46,516 nt of DNA, taken from the NCBI GenBank assembly GCA_022790755.1, contig JAAVXR010000102.1, positions 1-46,516 on the forward strand, read 5' to 3'. The notes under the pieces are model-generated. The model was not told the DNA's origin. It ran no database searches and saw only the letters and a list, made by a program, of their open reading frames with translations. A program made the translations under genes and the position numbers. Shown here piece by piece: positions 8,223 through 16,667 of the stretch. This DNA comes from Hespellia sp. (lineage in GTDB: Bacteria > Bacillota > Clostridia > Lachnospirales > Lachnospiraceae). Position 1 is the first letter of the stretch. The number at the start of each line of letters is the position of its first letter.

Positions 8223-9815
8223 CTATCCGAGTATCCCCAGACAACCTAATATCAAAGAACCAAATAAAACTACCGCCAATGCCTTCATGATATTTCCTTT
8301 TTTACGCAAATAGCCGTATATCGCCATAATCAACCCAAGCGATAACACACCGGGTAATATAGCATCCAATAAATTCGCCTGAATCGAAAAAAATTCCGTA
8401 CCCATCGGTATCTGTATCGGCGTGGATACTTTCACAAATCCGGCGCTTAAGCCACCTAGCATAAACAACCCCAAAACACCGAAAAATGTAACAACCTTTT
8501 GCATTTTGCCTGAACTTAAGATTCTAGTTGCCGCCTGTGTTCCAAGATTATATCCCAGATTAATCAGACTGTACCCCACGGCTCCCGCATAGCACGCACA
8601 TATCGCTGCCGCTGCAAAAGGCGCCCACAAATGGCCAGCCTGCGCCAAAGGAATGAAGAAAGCCTGTACCAAAGGAGTTACCGTACCCCAGTCAACCGTA
8701 TCGCCAATTCCTGCCAAAGGTCCCATAAGTCCTACTTTTACCCCATCAATCGCTTCTCCTGGTATCGGCATATCCTGAGATTTCTGCTCTTCCATTGCCA
8801 ACACAATTCCGTTGATCAGACAACCCCAGTTACCGGAAGTATTATAAAACTGAAGATGACGATTCATCGCGTCGCTTAAAGCTTCTTTATCTTCCCCGTA
8901 TATCTTTTTCATTGCCGGTGTAATCGCTGCGCAAAATGCCTGTGCCTGAAGTCTGTCAAAACTCGTCGTAACTTCACAAGCCCCATTCCAAAGCAGCCAA
9001 TTCTTCATCAGATCTTTTTCCGTCAATAGTTTCTCTCTGTCAGAATCTTCCAAGATTTCTTCCACTTCTTCCATTTCCCCATTGTTTCCAGAAAACTTCA
9101 TATACAGGTACGTTAAAAATAATCCCAATACTACTAACGCAATATTTCCCATTCCTGTATATTGAACTGCAAAGAAACCTGCAATAAAGAATGGTAACAA
9201 ATCTACCTTTCCTATCACGTTGATCGTAACCGCCATACCAATCGCAGGCATCGCTCCTCCTACAACTGATAGCCCGTTCGTAAGCCATACCGGCATGTTT
9301 GCCATAATCTTAGACACGAGATCTGTTCCAAAATAGCAAATAATTGAAATGGGAATCCAATATAACAATATTTTAAATAACTGTGGATAAACCCATGTAG
9401 CCATATATAATTTTCCAGGATTTGCCTGATCCGCCGCTTTTTCCGACATCATCAGCCACGTACTGGCCACCAGTTTCTTCAGAGTATGCAGTTGGGCACA
9501 CAGCAATCCACACGGAATTGCCAGAGCTACCGCAGCGCTGATATCCAATCCACCGGCAATTACCATCGCCGTCGGAATGATACCTGCCGCCGCTTTGTCA
9601 TTCGGCATTACGCCGCCACCACCCATAAACGCCAGATACATTGGCTGAATGGTAGCTCCACAGATGAGTCCCGTCTGCACATCTCCTAAAATAATACCTA
9701 CTAAAGGACCAAGCGTTAAAGGCTGCATAAAAAACGGATAATTCATTCCATATCCAATTTCCGTACCAAAAATCCAGTACAAACCTCCTAATAAAATTGC
9801 CTGAAAGATTGACAT
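8223..9815 (-). CDS. Fused PTS mannose-family IIC-IID membrane subunit
   Basis: A 530-residue membrane protein. Residues 1-240 are a full IIC domain (PLTLGPLVGIILGD and GATIQPMYLAFMG are typical). An acidic linker of about 25 residues follows at 243-265. Residues from about 266 to the end are a complete IID (WNGACEVTTSFDRLQAQ, GPLAGIGDTVDWGT, GYNLGTQAA). In most systems IIC and IID are separate proteins of about 260-280 residues each. There is no frame break in this stretch. The start is at 9815, after GGGAGGG; the longer frame to 9845 lacks support. It is the first gene of the operon and determines the substrate, which I cannot name. Confidence 0.88.
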   Translation of the reverse strand: MSIFQAILLGGLYWIFGTEIGYGMNYPFFMQPLTLGPLVGIILGDVQTGLICGATIQPMYLAFMGGGGVMPNDKAAAGIIPTAMVIAGGLDISAAVALAIPCGLLCAQLHTLKKLVASTWLMMSEKAADQANPGKLYMATWVYPQLFKILLYWIPISIICYFGTDLVSKIMANMPVWLTNGLSVVGGAMPAIGMAVTINVIGKVDLLPFFIAGFFAVQYTGMGNIALVVLGLFLTYLYMKFSGNNGEMEEVEEILEDSDREKLLTEKDLMKNWLLWNGACEVTTSFDRLQAQAFCAAITPAMKKIYGEDKEALSDAMNRHLQFYNTSGNWGCLINGIVLAMEEQKSQDMPIPGEAIDGVKVGLMGPLAGIGDTVDWGTVTPLVQAFFIPLAQAGHLWAPFAAAAICACYAGAVGYSLINLGYNLGTQAATRILSSGKMQKVVTFFGVLGLFMLGGLSAGFVKVSTPIQIPMGTEFFSIQANLLDAILPGVLSLGLIMAIYGYLRKKGNIMKALAVVLFGSLILGCLGILG

Positions 9816-9883
9816 AAATTCCCTCCCTCTATTCGTGTAACCCATCGTTTCATGATTTGTTTTCGATAGTATAAAAAGCTTTT

Positions 9884-9906
9884 TAACTATAGATAAAGTA
9901 TAGTTA
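9884..9906. promoter_or_regulatory. Candidate operator upstream of the PTS operon
   Basis: TAACTATA (9884-9891) and TATAGTTA (9899-9906) form a perfect 8-bp inverted repeat around a 7-base spacer, next to the 12-bp palindrome AAAAAGCTTTTT (9873-9884), about 60-90 bp before the IIC-IID start. I see no convincing sigma-54 promoter. The remainder of 9816-10117 contains AT-rich sequence and the terminator listed next. Confidence 0.4.
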
Positions 9907-10012
9907 TTCTTTCATTTCTCATCAACATATTGTCAAATGTATTTATTTTTTTCTTTTTTTAATATAGTTTTCAATTTTTGAAATTACTATTGCCCAATAA
10001 TTCTGACAAAAC

Positions 10013-10054
10013 AAAAAAAGACCAAGGATACCTTACACATAATATCCTCAGTCT
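10013..10054 (-). terminator. Intrinsic terminator of the isomerase-kinase operon
   Basis: Arms 10019-10030 and 10043-10054 form a 12-bp stem with two central mismatches. On the minus strand a run of seven T residues follows (10019-10013). It lies about 60 bp after the DUF3842 stop codon and insulates the PTS operon promoter. A short T-run on the other side could also stop plus-strand transcripts. Confidence 0.72.
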
Positions 10055-10117
10055 TTTCAAAATCTAACCGAAGCTCTTATTTTTATTTATCATTTTCAAA
10101 TATCTTCCCCAACCGAT

Positions 10118-10522
10118 TCACACCAATTTCCGCAATTCCTCAATCGCACTCTGAATCAGTCTGCCAACATTCAGATCGCTGACACCGGCCACGATATTAT
10201 CACAGTGATTGACGGGAATCAGAATTCGTTTCGCATCGCTTCTCGCAACCGCTGTCGCCATAGCTGGAGTAATCTCCCCCAACAGGGAATCCGCTATCAC
10301 GATTCCGATCGGACCCACGATCACATCCGCTTTCCTGCTGCACACAAGCACCGCATTCTCACCGGTTGCGACATTGTCCGCCCCCGCTTTTTTCATCACC
10401 GTGGTCGCGGAAATATTGGTTCCCACCGCCGTCACTTCGGCGTTCGGTATATTCTTTTTGACCGCCGCGACCAGTTGCTTTCCGATTCCGCCGCCCTGGG
10501 CATCTATCACAAGTATGTTCAT
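10118..10522 (-). CDS. DUF3842 family protein, function unknown
   Basis: A 134-residue protein beginning MNILVIDAQGGGIGKQL, which I recognise as the DUF3842 family. The GGGIGK loop after a first hydrophobic strand looks like a nucleotide- or phosphate-binding turn, but no catalytic activity is known to me. The ATG at 10522 is preferred over a GTG at 10537 because GAGAG stands eight bases upstream. It is the last gene of the sugar operon, 32 bp after the aldo/keto reductase stop codon, and a terminator follows. Placement suggests a small accessory or sensing role in pentose use; this is inference only. Confidence 0.7.
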   Translation of the reverse strand: MNILVIDAQGGGIGKQLVAAVKKNIPNAEVTAVGTNISATTVMKKAGADNVATGENAVLVCSRKADVIVGPIGIVIADSLLGEITPAMATAVARSDAKRILIPVNHCDNIVAGVSDLNVGRLIQSAIEELRKLV

Positions 10523-10554
10523 CAATTCTGCTCTCACTTTATCTGCTTATTATT

Positions 10555-11715
10555 TCACAATTTCTTTGTGCTTCCAAATACCTCGACAGCCTCTTCCATA
10601 TTCTGAATGATCGGCACGCCAAACGGACATCGCTTCTCGCAGGCGCCGCACTTTATACATTCTTCCGCTTTGTGAGGAAGCACCGCGTAATGCTCCCGAA
10701 CCGTCTCCGGGACGCTTCCTTGCGCTTTTGCCAGATTCAGAAATTTCGTCACAGACGCAACGTCAATCCCTTTCGGACACGGCGCGCAATGTCCACAGTA
10801 CATACAATGACCTTCCCAGCTGATCTTTGGAAATGCGGCGAGCGCGGCGGCATAGTCTTTCTCTTCTTCCGGCGCGTCACAATACTCCATACAGCGTTTT
10901 AATTCTTCTAACGTGTGCGCACCTGCCAACACCGTCGCCACACCCGGTCGGGTCAAGGCATAGTGCAGACACTGGTAGACGCTCAACGCTTTCGCGGCAG
11001 GAGACAGTTCTTCATCCAGCAGGTCCCCGCCGCCAAATGCTTTCATGACGGTTATGCCAATCCCAGCGCGATTGCAGTACTCATACAGGGCTTCCCGTTC
11101 CGGGTCCATATTCAAAAGCGGTTTTGCATAGTTTTTCTCATCCCACAGATCGTTACAGTCCTCACCGCCAGGCTGCAGATCATAACATGGATTCACACTG
11201 AACATCAGTACTTCGATCAGTCCTGTCTTCACAGCTTCCAAAGCCACCAGCGGATTATGACTGCTGAGTCCGATATGACGAATCCTCCCGGCTGCCTTCA
11301 ATTCTTTGACGTATTCGATCACCGGCCCTTCCAGAATCGTCTTCCAATCCTCCATGCTGTCCACATAATGAATCATACCAACATCAATATAATCGGTACG
11401 TAGTCTTTCCAGCATATCCTCAAACGCTGCTTTTACTTCTTCAATCTTACGACTTCTCTCGTACTGTCCATTTTTCCAGACAGAACAGACATGGCCCTGC
11501 AGGATAAATTTCTCTCTTCTGCCCTGCAATGCCTCTCCCACCGTGCTGCGCATCTCCGGATTCGACAAGTATAAATCAAGATAATTTATCCCTACTGTTT
11601 CCGCAAAATCCAGAAAGTCTTTTGTATAAATACCGTCGTGGTCCACAAATCCCTCGCAGCCCATTCCGATCTCACTGACCTGAAGTCCCGTCGTTCCCAA
11701 TTCTCTGTAATGCAA
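10555..11715 (-). CDS. Aldo/keto reductase with C-terminal ferredoxin-like Fe-S domain
   Basis: A 386-residue protein. Residues 1 to about 290 are an aldo/keto reductase barrel (MHYRELGTTGLQVSEIGMG start, YLDLYLSN region). The C-terminal 90 residues carry two cysteine clusters, CMYCGHCAPCP and CIKCGACEKRCP, each fit to bind a [4Fe-4S] cluster. This two-part type is common in anaerobes and may take electrons from ferredoxin as well as NAD(P)H. The start is TTG at 11715, with AGGAGG eight bases upstream. It sits 15 bp after the xylulokinase-like gene, so it probably acts on the same sugar or on an aldehyde derived from it. Confidence 0.85.
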   Translation of the reverse strand: MHYRELGTTGLQVSEIGMGCEGFVDHDGIYTKDFLDFAETVGINYLDLYLSNPEMRSTVGEALQGRREKFILQGHVCSVWKNGQYERSRKIEEVKAAFEDMLERLRTDYIDVGMIHYVDSMEDWKTILEGPVIEYVKELKAAGRIRHIGLSSHNPLVALEAVKTGLIEVLMFSVNPCYDLQPGGEDCNDLWDEKNYAKPLLNMDPEREALYEYCNRAGIGITVMKAFGGGDLLDEELSPAAKALSVYQCLHYALTRPGVATVLAGAHTLEELKRCMEYCDAPEEEKDYAAALAAFPKISWEGHCMYCGHCAPCPKGIDVASVTKFLNLAKAQGSVPETVREHYAVLPHKAEECIKCGACEKRCPFGVPIIQNMEEAVEVFGSTKKL

Positions 11716-11730
11716 TCCCGTTTCCTCCTA

Positions 11731-13188
11731 TCAGAACCAATCCTTCACAGCTGGATAAAGCTTTTTGAAACGCTGGTACTGTTCTTCATATTTCGCAACC
11801 AGCTCTGGTTCCGGTTCCACCGTGTCCACGATTTTCACAATCTTCTCCGCCGCAGCTTCCACGCTCGGAAATTCCCCGCAGCCAACTGCAGCCAGCATCG
11901 CTCCGCCGAGAGCCGGCCCTTCTTCGCTCGCAATCACATCCACTTTTACATTCATAATACTGGCGATCATCCGTTTCCAGAGTGCACTCTTTGCTCCGCC
12001 TCCGCAGATCTTCGTGCGCTCTATTTTCAGGCCGAGACTTCTTGCCACCTCCAGAGAATCGCGCAGCCCAAATGCCACACCTTCCAGCACGGCCTGCGTC
12101 ATATCTTTCCTGGTCGTATCCATGGACATTCCAATAAACATGGCCCTCGCATCCGGATTGTTATGCGGCGAGCGCTCTCCCATCAGATACGGCAGATAGA
12201 ATACCTGATTCTCGCCAAGTTTATCGATTCCCCCCTGCTCTGCGGCAAAATCATCTGTCTTTAGAATATCTTCGCTCCACCAACTGTTACAGGACGCTGC
12301 GCTCAACATACATCCCATCAGATGATAATGACCGTCCGCATGTGCAAATGAATGCAGCGCGTTGTTCTGGTCCACTCCAAATGTTTTGCTGGAAAGGAAA
12401 ATAGTTCCGGACGTACCAAGCGAAATGTTACACATGCCATCTCCAACCGTACCTGTCCCAACCGCGGCAGCGGCATTGTCTCCTGCTCCGGCAATTACTT
12501 TCACTTCCGGAGAAACTCCCAGTTGTTCTGCAATCTCCTTCTTCAGGGTTCCAACTACTTCATAACTTTCGTATAATTTCGGAAGCTGTTCTTCCTTGAT
12601 TCCACAGATTTCCAGCATCTCTTTCGACCAGCATCTGTTCTTGACATCCATCAGAAGCATACCGGATGCATCAGATACGTCTGTGCAGAAAGAGCCCGAC
12701 AACTTGTACGCCAGATAATCCTTTGGCAGCATAATCTTAGCGATTCTTGCAAAATTCTCCGGCTCATGCTTCTTCACCCAGAGAATCTTAGGCGCTGTAA
12801 ATCCTGCAAACGCAATATTCGCCGTATATGCAGATAACTTATCCTTTCCGATCACCTGATTCAGATAGTCCGTTTCTTCACCGGTTCTTCCATCATTCCA
12901 GAGAATCGCGGGACGAATCACCTGATCCTGATCATCCAAAGCGACCAGCCCATGCATCTGTCCACCAAAGCTGATTCCTGCGACTTCCTCTTTCTTACAA
13001 TCAGCCAGCAATTCCTGCATCCCTGCTATGGATTGCTCAAACCAATCCTCCGGCTTCTGCTCTGACCAGCCGGAATGTGGAAAATAGAGCGGATATTGCT
13101 TTGACACTATCTTCTGAATATTTCCCTCTCCATCCATCAACAGTAATTTTACTGCGGATGTCCCGAGATCTACGCCGATATACAACAT
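11731..13188 (-). CDS. xylB: Xylulokinase-like FGGY sugar kinase
   Basis: A 485-residue cytoplasmic kinase using ATP to phosphorylate a ketopentose. The N-terminus YIGVDLGTSAVKLLLMD is the phosphate-binding loop, FGGQMHGLV contains the substrate-binding part seen in xylulokinases, and GGGAKSALWKRM near residue 395 is the second signature. Length is typical for XylB. The partner gene upstream is a fucose/arabinose-isomerase-family protein rather than a standard xylose isomerase, so the true substrate could be D-xylulose, D-ribulose or another ketose. The gene is 30 bp after the isomerase and 15 bp before the reductase. Confidence 0.85.
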   Translation of the reverse strand: MLYIGVDLGTSAVKLLLMDGEGNIQKIVSKQYPLYFPHSGWSEQKPEDWFEQSIAGMQELLADCKKEEVAGISFGGQMHGLVALDDQDQVIRPAILWNDGRTGEETDYLNQVIGKDKLSAYTANIAFAGFTAPKILWVKKHEPENFARIAKIMLPKDYLAYKLSGSFCTDVSDASGMLLMDVKNRCWSKEMLEICGIKEEQLPKLYESYEVVGTLKKEIAEQLGVSPEVKVIAGAGDNAAAAVGTGTVGDGMCNISLGTSGTIFLSSKTFGVDQNNALHSFAHADGHYHLMGCMLSAASCNSWWSEDILKTDDFAAEQGGIDKLGENQVFYLPYLMGERSPHNNPDARAMFIGMSMDTTRKDMTQAVLEGVAFGLRDSLEVARSLGLKIERTKICGGGAKSALWKRMIASIMNVKVDVIASEEGPALGGAMLAAVGCGEFPSVEAAAEKIVKIVDTVEPEPELVAKYEEQYQRFKKLYPAVKDWF

Positions 13189-13218
13189 ATTCTCTTCCTC
13201 CTGATTATCGAGTCCTGA

Positions 13219-14703
13219 TTATCTCCATGGATTTTCCGTCGGATACCGCACGCCTGCCGGCTGATTATAACCGATCTCTTCCGGCAGAACACCGATGTAT
13301 TTGAATACTTCATACAATGCCTTTCCAAAATGACCGAAGGCAACCGCTCCGTGATGCGGATATCCTTTTTCAATCAGCACATGCCGATAGAATCTTCCCA
13401 TTTCAGGTATCGCAAACACTCCGATCGCACCAAAAGATCTTGTGGCAACCGGAAGCACCTCTCCCTGTGCGATGTAAGCGCGAAGCTTATTGTCCGCTGT
13501 ACTTTGCAGACGATAGAATGTGATCTCGCCAGGTATGATATCGCCCTCCAGAGTTCCCTCTGTCACTTCTTCCGGCAATGTTCTGGCCATAATCAACTGA
13601 TTCTTCATCTCACAGAACGCCAGCTTTCCGGACGCCGTATTTCCGCAGTGGAAGCCCATGAACGTATCCTGATGGGTATAATCATATTTTCCTTTAATTT
13701 CTCCCTCATACATATCTTTCGGCACAGTATTATTGATATCCAGAAGCGTTACCGTATCTGCACTGACCGCGGTTCCAATAAATTCACTCAAAGTTCCATA
13801 AATATCTACTTCACAGGATACCGGGATTCCCTGTGCCGTCAGACGGCTGTTTACATAGCAGGGAACAAATCCAAACTGTGTCTGGAATGCCGGCCAGCAT
13901 TTTCCTGCAATGGCAACGTATTTGCGATATCCTTTATGCTCCTCCACCCAATCTTTCAGAGTGAGTTCATACTGTGCAAGTTTGGAGAGAACACCTGGTT
14001 TCTGATTGCCCTCGCCCAGTTCTTCTTCCATTTCTTTGACAATCGAAGGAATTCTTTCATCGCCGTCATGCTTATGATAAGCTTCAAACAAATCCAGTTC
14101 AGAGTTTTCTTCGATTTCCACTCCGAGATTATATAACTGCTTGATCGGCGCATTACATGCGAGGAAATTCAGCGGTCTCGGTCCAAAGCTGATAATCTTC
14201 AATTCACTCAATCCGATGATTGCTCTTGCAATCGGCACAAACTCATGAATCATATCTGCACAGTCATCGGCGTCTCCCACCGGATATTCCGGAATGTACG
14301 CTTTGACATTGCGAAGCTGCAGATTGTAGCTTGCATTCAACATGCCACAGAACGCATCCCCACGACCCTGAATCAGATCATCACCGGACTCCTCCGCCGC
14401 TGCGAGAAACATCTTCGGTCCCTCAAAATGTTTTGCCAACAATGTCTCTGAAATCTCAGGCCCGAAATTTCCAAGATACACTGCCAGTGCATTACAACCG
14501 GCCTTCTTAATATCCTCCAAAGCCTGTACCATATGTATTTCGCTCTCCACAATGCAGATCGGACATTCGTAAATATCTTCTGCACCGTATTTTTCCTGAT
14601 AAGCTTTGACTAATCTCTCTCTCCGTGTTACAGAAAGGCTCTCCGGGAAACAGTCGCGGCTCACTGCTACAATTCCGATTTTTACTTTTGGCATATTGTT
14701 CAT
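13219..14703 (-). CDS. L-fucose/L-arabinose isomerase family protein
   Basis: A 494-residue cytoplasmic aldose-ketose isomerase-like protein. The N-terminal half has the alternating Rossmann-like pattern (KIGIVAVSRD, ALAVYLGNFGPE, IISFGPRP). The C-terminal half has conserved acidic and histidine residues fit to bind a divalent metal (CEVDIYG, DINN, GFHCGN, PHHGAVAFGHFG). It is shorter than E. coli FucI and resembles the broad COG2407 group, whose members act on fucose, arabinose or unknown sugars. ATG at 14703 is chosen because GAAGGAG lies about eight bases upstream. It is the first gene of a four-gene operon with a kinase and a reductase, under a strong promoter and behind an AraC regulator. 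Confidence 0.78.
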   Translation of the reverse strand: MNNMPKVKIGIVAVSRDCFPESLSVTRRERLVKAYQEKYGAEDIYECPICIVESEIHMVQALEDIKKAGCNALAVYLGNFGPEISETLLAKHFEGPKMFLAAAEESGDDLIQGRGDAFCGMLNASYNLQLRNVKAYIPEYPVGDADDCADMIHEFVPIARAIIGLSELKIISFGPRPLNFLACNAPIKQLYNLGVEIEENSELDLFEAYHKHDGDERIPSIVKEMEEELGEGNQKPGVLSKLAQYELTLKDWVEEHKGYRKYVAIAGKCWPAFQTQFGFVPCYVNSRLTAQGIPVSCEVDIYGTLSEFIGTAVSADTVTLLDINNTVPKDMYEGEIKGKYDYTHQDTFMGFHCGNTASGKLAFCEMKNQLIMARTLPEEVTEGTLEGDIIPGEITFYRLQSTADNKLRAYIAQGEVLPVATRSFGAIGVFAIPEMGRFYRHVLIEKGYPHHGAVAFGHFGKALYEVFKYIGVLPEEIGYNQPAGVRYPTENPWR

Positions 14704-14750
14704 TGTCATCTCTCCTTCTCTCACTTTTTTGTCAATTCTTACTAAATACT

Positions 14751-14779
14751 ATTGTACAATTATACTGTCATTTTATCAA
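14751..14779 (-). promoter_or_regulatory. Sigma-A promoter of the isomerase operon
   Basis: Minus-strand TTGATA (14779-14774), 17-bp spacer, TACAAT (14756-14751), about 50 bp before the isomerase start. The -10 overlaps the palindrome ATTGTACAAT. The 14780-14925 stretch upstream is AT-rich and is where the neighbouring AraC protein could bind; I see no clear direct repeat. Confidence 0.6.
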
Positions 14780-14925
14780 CTTTATTTCCGATATACGTTC
14801 CAAAATTTAGCTTGTTTATAGTACTTTCTTATCCTTTTCTCAAAACCGTATATCTGGATAATTACGAAGCTCTAAACTGTGAGAATATTCCGACAATATA
14901 TCAGCAAGTTTATTGGTTTCCAATA

Positions 14926-15768
14926 TCACTTCTTCATTTTCGTCTTACGATATTCACTTGGAAGCATCCCATATTTCTTCCGAAATAGTTTCCCAAACGA
15001 CTTACTGTTAGGAAGTCCGTTGGCAATGGCAGTCTCACCGATAGGCATTCTGGTATTCATCAGATCTTTCGCCGCATGTTCCAAGCGAATCTGATCCAGA
15101 CTCGATTTATAGCTGGTCTTCGCATATTTCTGAAACATCCTGGAAAGATACGTCGGCGTATATCCAAATTTTGCCGCAAGACCTTCTAGAGAAAGTTCCT
15201 TTGTATAATTTTCCTTCATATATGCCGTGATTTCGGACAATTTATCCAGTTGTCGATTTCTTTTTATTAAATCGGCATCCACCTCTGTCTCCCGATATTT
15301 TGTCACGAGAAGATACATCAACATATAGAATTGACTCTGTACTTTCCATTCATAACCGCACGCCCTCTCAATATAAGTCTGATACATTTCCGCAATCAAT
15401 TGCATCATCTCTTCATCCTGTAATCTGGAACTGTGCGAAAAATAGACAAATTTCTCATCTGTATAGTGTTTTTCAAACATGGAAAGTGGAATCTGTAATA
15501 CTATGGTCCAGTTAGCCTCCGGAGACAAGATCGAATGAATTTCATTTGAGTTCACTAACATAAATTGTCCCGGTTTCAGAGGATAGCGTTCTTCATTCAG
15601 GTAAAATTCCAACTTACCCTGAAAAAGCGCAAAAAGCTCCACGGATCTGTGCCAGTGTTTTTCCCGCACATAATTTCCATTTTTTCCTTCAAAAACAAAC
15701 AATTTGAAAGGAAGATCATCGTTCGGCATAATGTTTTCATGTGCATATTCTACTCCGTAGCGCCTCAC
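14926..15768 (-). CDS. AraC family transcriptional regulator
   Basis: A 280-residue regulator with an N-terminal cupin-like sensing domain (about residues 15-150; the WHRSVELFALFQG segment is typical) and two C-terminal helix-turn-helix motifs (about 185-280; LSLEGLAAKFGYTPTYLSRMF and the second around IANGLPNSKSFGKLFRKKYG). GTG at 15768 is used, preceded by GAGGAG. It lies directly upstream of the isomerase-xylB-reductase operon in the same direction, separated by 222 bp that hold a good promoter, so it is likely the activator of that operon. Confidence 0.85.
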   Translation of the reverse strand: MRRYGVEYAHENIMPNDDLPFKLFVFEGKNGNYVREKHWHRSVELFALFQGKLEFYLNEERYPLKPGQFMLVNSNEIHSILSPEANWTIVLQIPLSMFEKHYTDEKFVYFSHSSRLQDEEMMQLIAEMYQTYIERACGYEWKVQSQFYMLMYLLVTKYRETEVDADLIKRNRQLDKLSEITAYMKENYTKELSLEGLAAKFGYTPTYLSRMFQKYAKTSYKSSLDQIRLEHAAKDLMNTRMPIGETAIANGLPNSKSFGKLFRKKYGMLPSEYRKTKMKK

Positions 15769-15812
15769 GTCCCTGTTTCTCCTCTAAATAGTATAAAGAA
15801 TTCGGATTCCCT

Positions 15813-16625
15813 TTAGAAAATATCCATACTCCCGGAACGGAATCCCTCCAAATCCAGCGTCACATAAGAATATCCCAACGCTTTCACCTGCTCAACCACT
15901 ACCTCGCTGCAGGACAATATTTTTTCAAAATCCGCTTTATCCACTTCGATTCGGACCAATTGATCGTAAATCCGAAGCCGCACATTGTAAAATCCCATAG
16001 CCCGCAGCGCTTCTTCCCCCTGCTCTACTTTCTGAAGCTCTTCATAGGAAAGGCGAGTTCCGTACGGAAAACGAGTAGCCAGACATGGCATCGCCGGACG
16101 GGAAGACACAGACAATCCACACTCCTTTGCTAGCATACGTACTTCCGCTTTCGTAAAACCAGCATCCGCCAACGGACTGACAATCCCCAGCTCCTTCAAT
16201 GCCCGAAGTCCCGGCCGATATACATGCAAATCATCTTCATTCGTCCCATCCAGAATCGTGTGAATCTGAAGTCTTTCTGCTTCTGTTTTCATTTTTACAA
16301 AGAGACGTTTCTTGCACAAATAGCAACGATCTTTCGGATTCTGTTCAATCCCCGCCTCCAACAATTCATCTACTTGAATCACCAGATGCTTTGCACCGAT
16401 CTCCAATGCCACTTTTTCGGCATTCTCCAATTCCATGACTGGATGCAGCTTCGTCTGCATCGTCACCGCGTACACTTGTCTTCCGGTAGTTTCAGCCGCC
16501 TGACACACCAATTTCAATAAAAGGCTGCTGTCCACACCTCCGGAAAATGCAACCATGGTATCCTGATTGACATACTTCAAAAGATTTGTCTGCAAAACCT
16601 CTTTTTTCTTATCATATTCGTTCAT
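15813..16625 (-). CDS. larE: LarE, sulfur transferase for nickel-pincer cofactor
   Basis: A 270-residue PP-loop ATPase that adenylylates the pyridinium dicarboxylate precursor and transfers sulfur to it. The PP-loop SGGVDSS is at 28-34. Cys181 in PAMPCLATR is the probable sacrificial cysteine, as in LarE proteins that give up their own sulfur. A separate CYLC pair is at 101-104. I do not see the three-cysteine arrangement of iron-sulfur LarE types. ATG at 16625 is favoured because GGAGG is five bases upstream. It follows larC by 42 bp. larA itself is not in the window. Confidence 0.85.
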   Translation of the reverse strand: MNEYDKKKEVLQTNLLKYVNQDTMVAFSGGVDSSLLLKLVCQAAETTGRQVYAVTMQTKLHPVMELENAEKVALEIGAKHLVIQVDELLEAGIEQNPKDRCYLCKKRLFVKMKTEAERLQIHTILDGTNEDDLHVYRPGLRALKELGIVSPLADAGFTKAEVRMLAKECGLSVSSRPAMPCLATRFPYGTRLSYEELQKVEQGEEALRAMGFYNVRLRIYDQLVRIEVDKADFEKILSCSEVVVEQVKALGYSYVTLDLEGFRSGSMDIF

Positions 16626-16667
16626 ATCTTCCTCCATTCTGCGCGCGTTTCACAGCACAAAGAAGTA

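Noticed and set aside
9846..9960. Sigma-54 promoter for the mannose-family PTS operon
   Set aside because: No TGGCAC-N5-TTGC type element was found, and no LevR-type activator gene is nearby.
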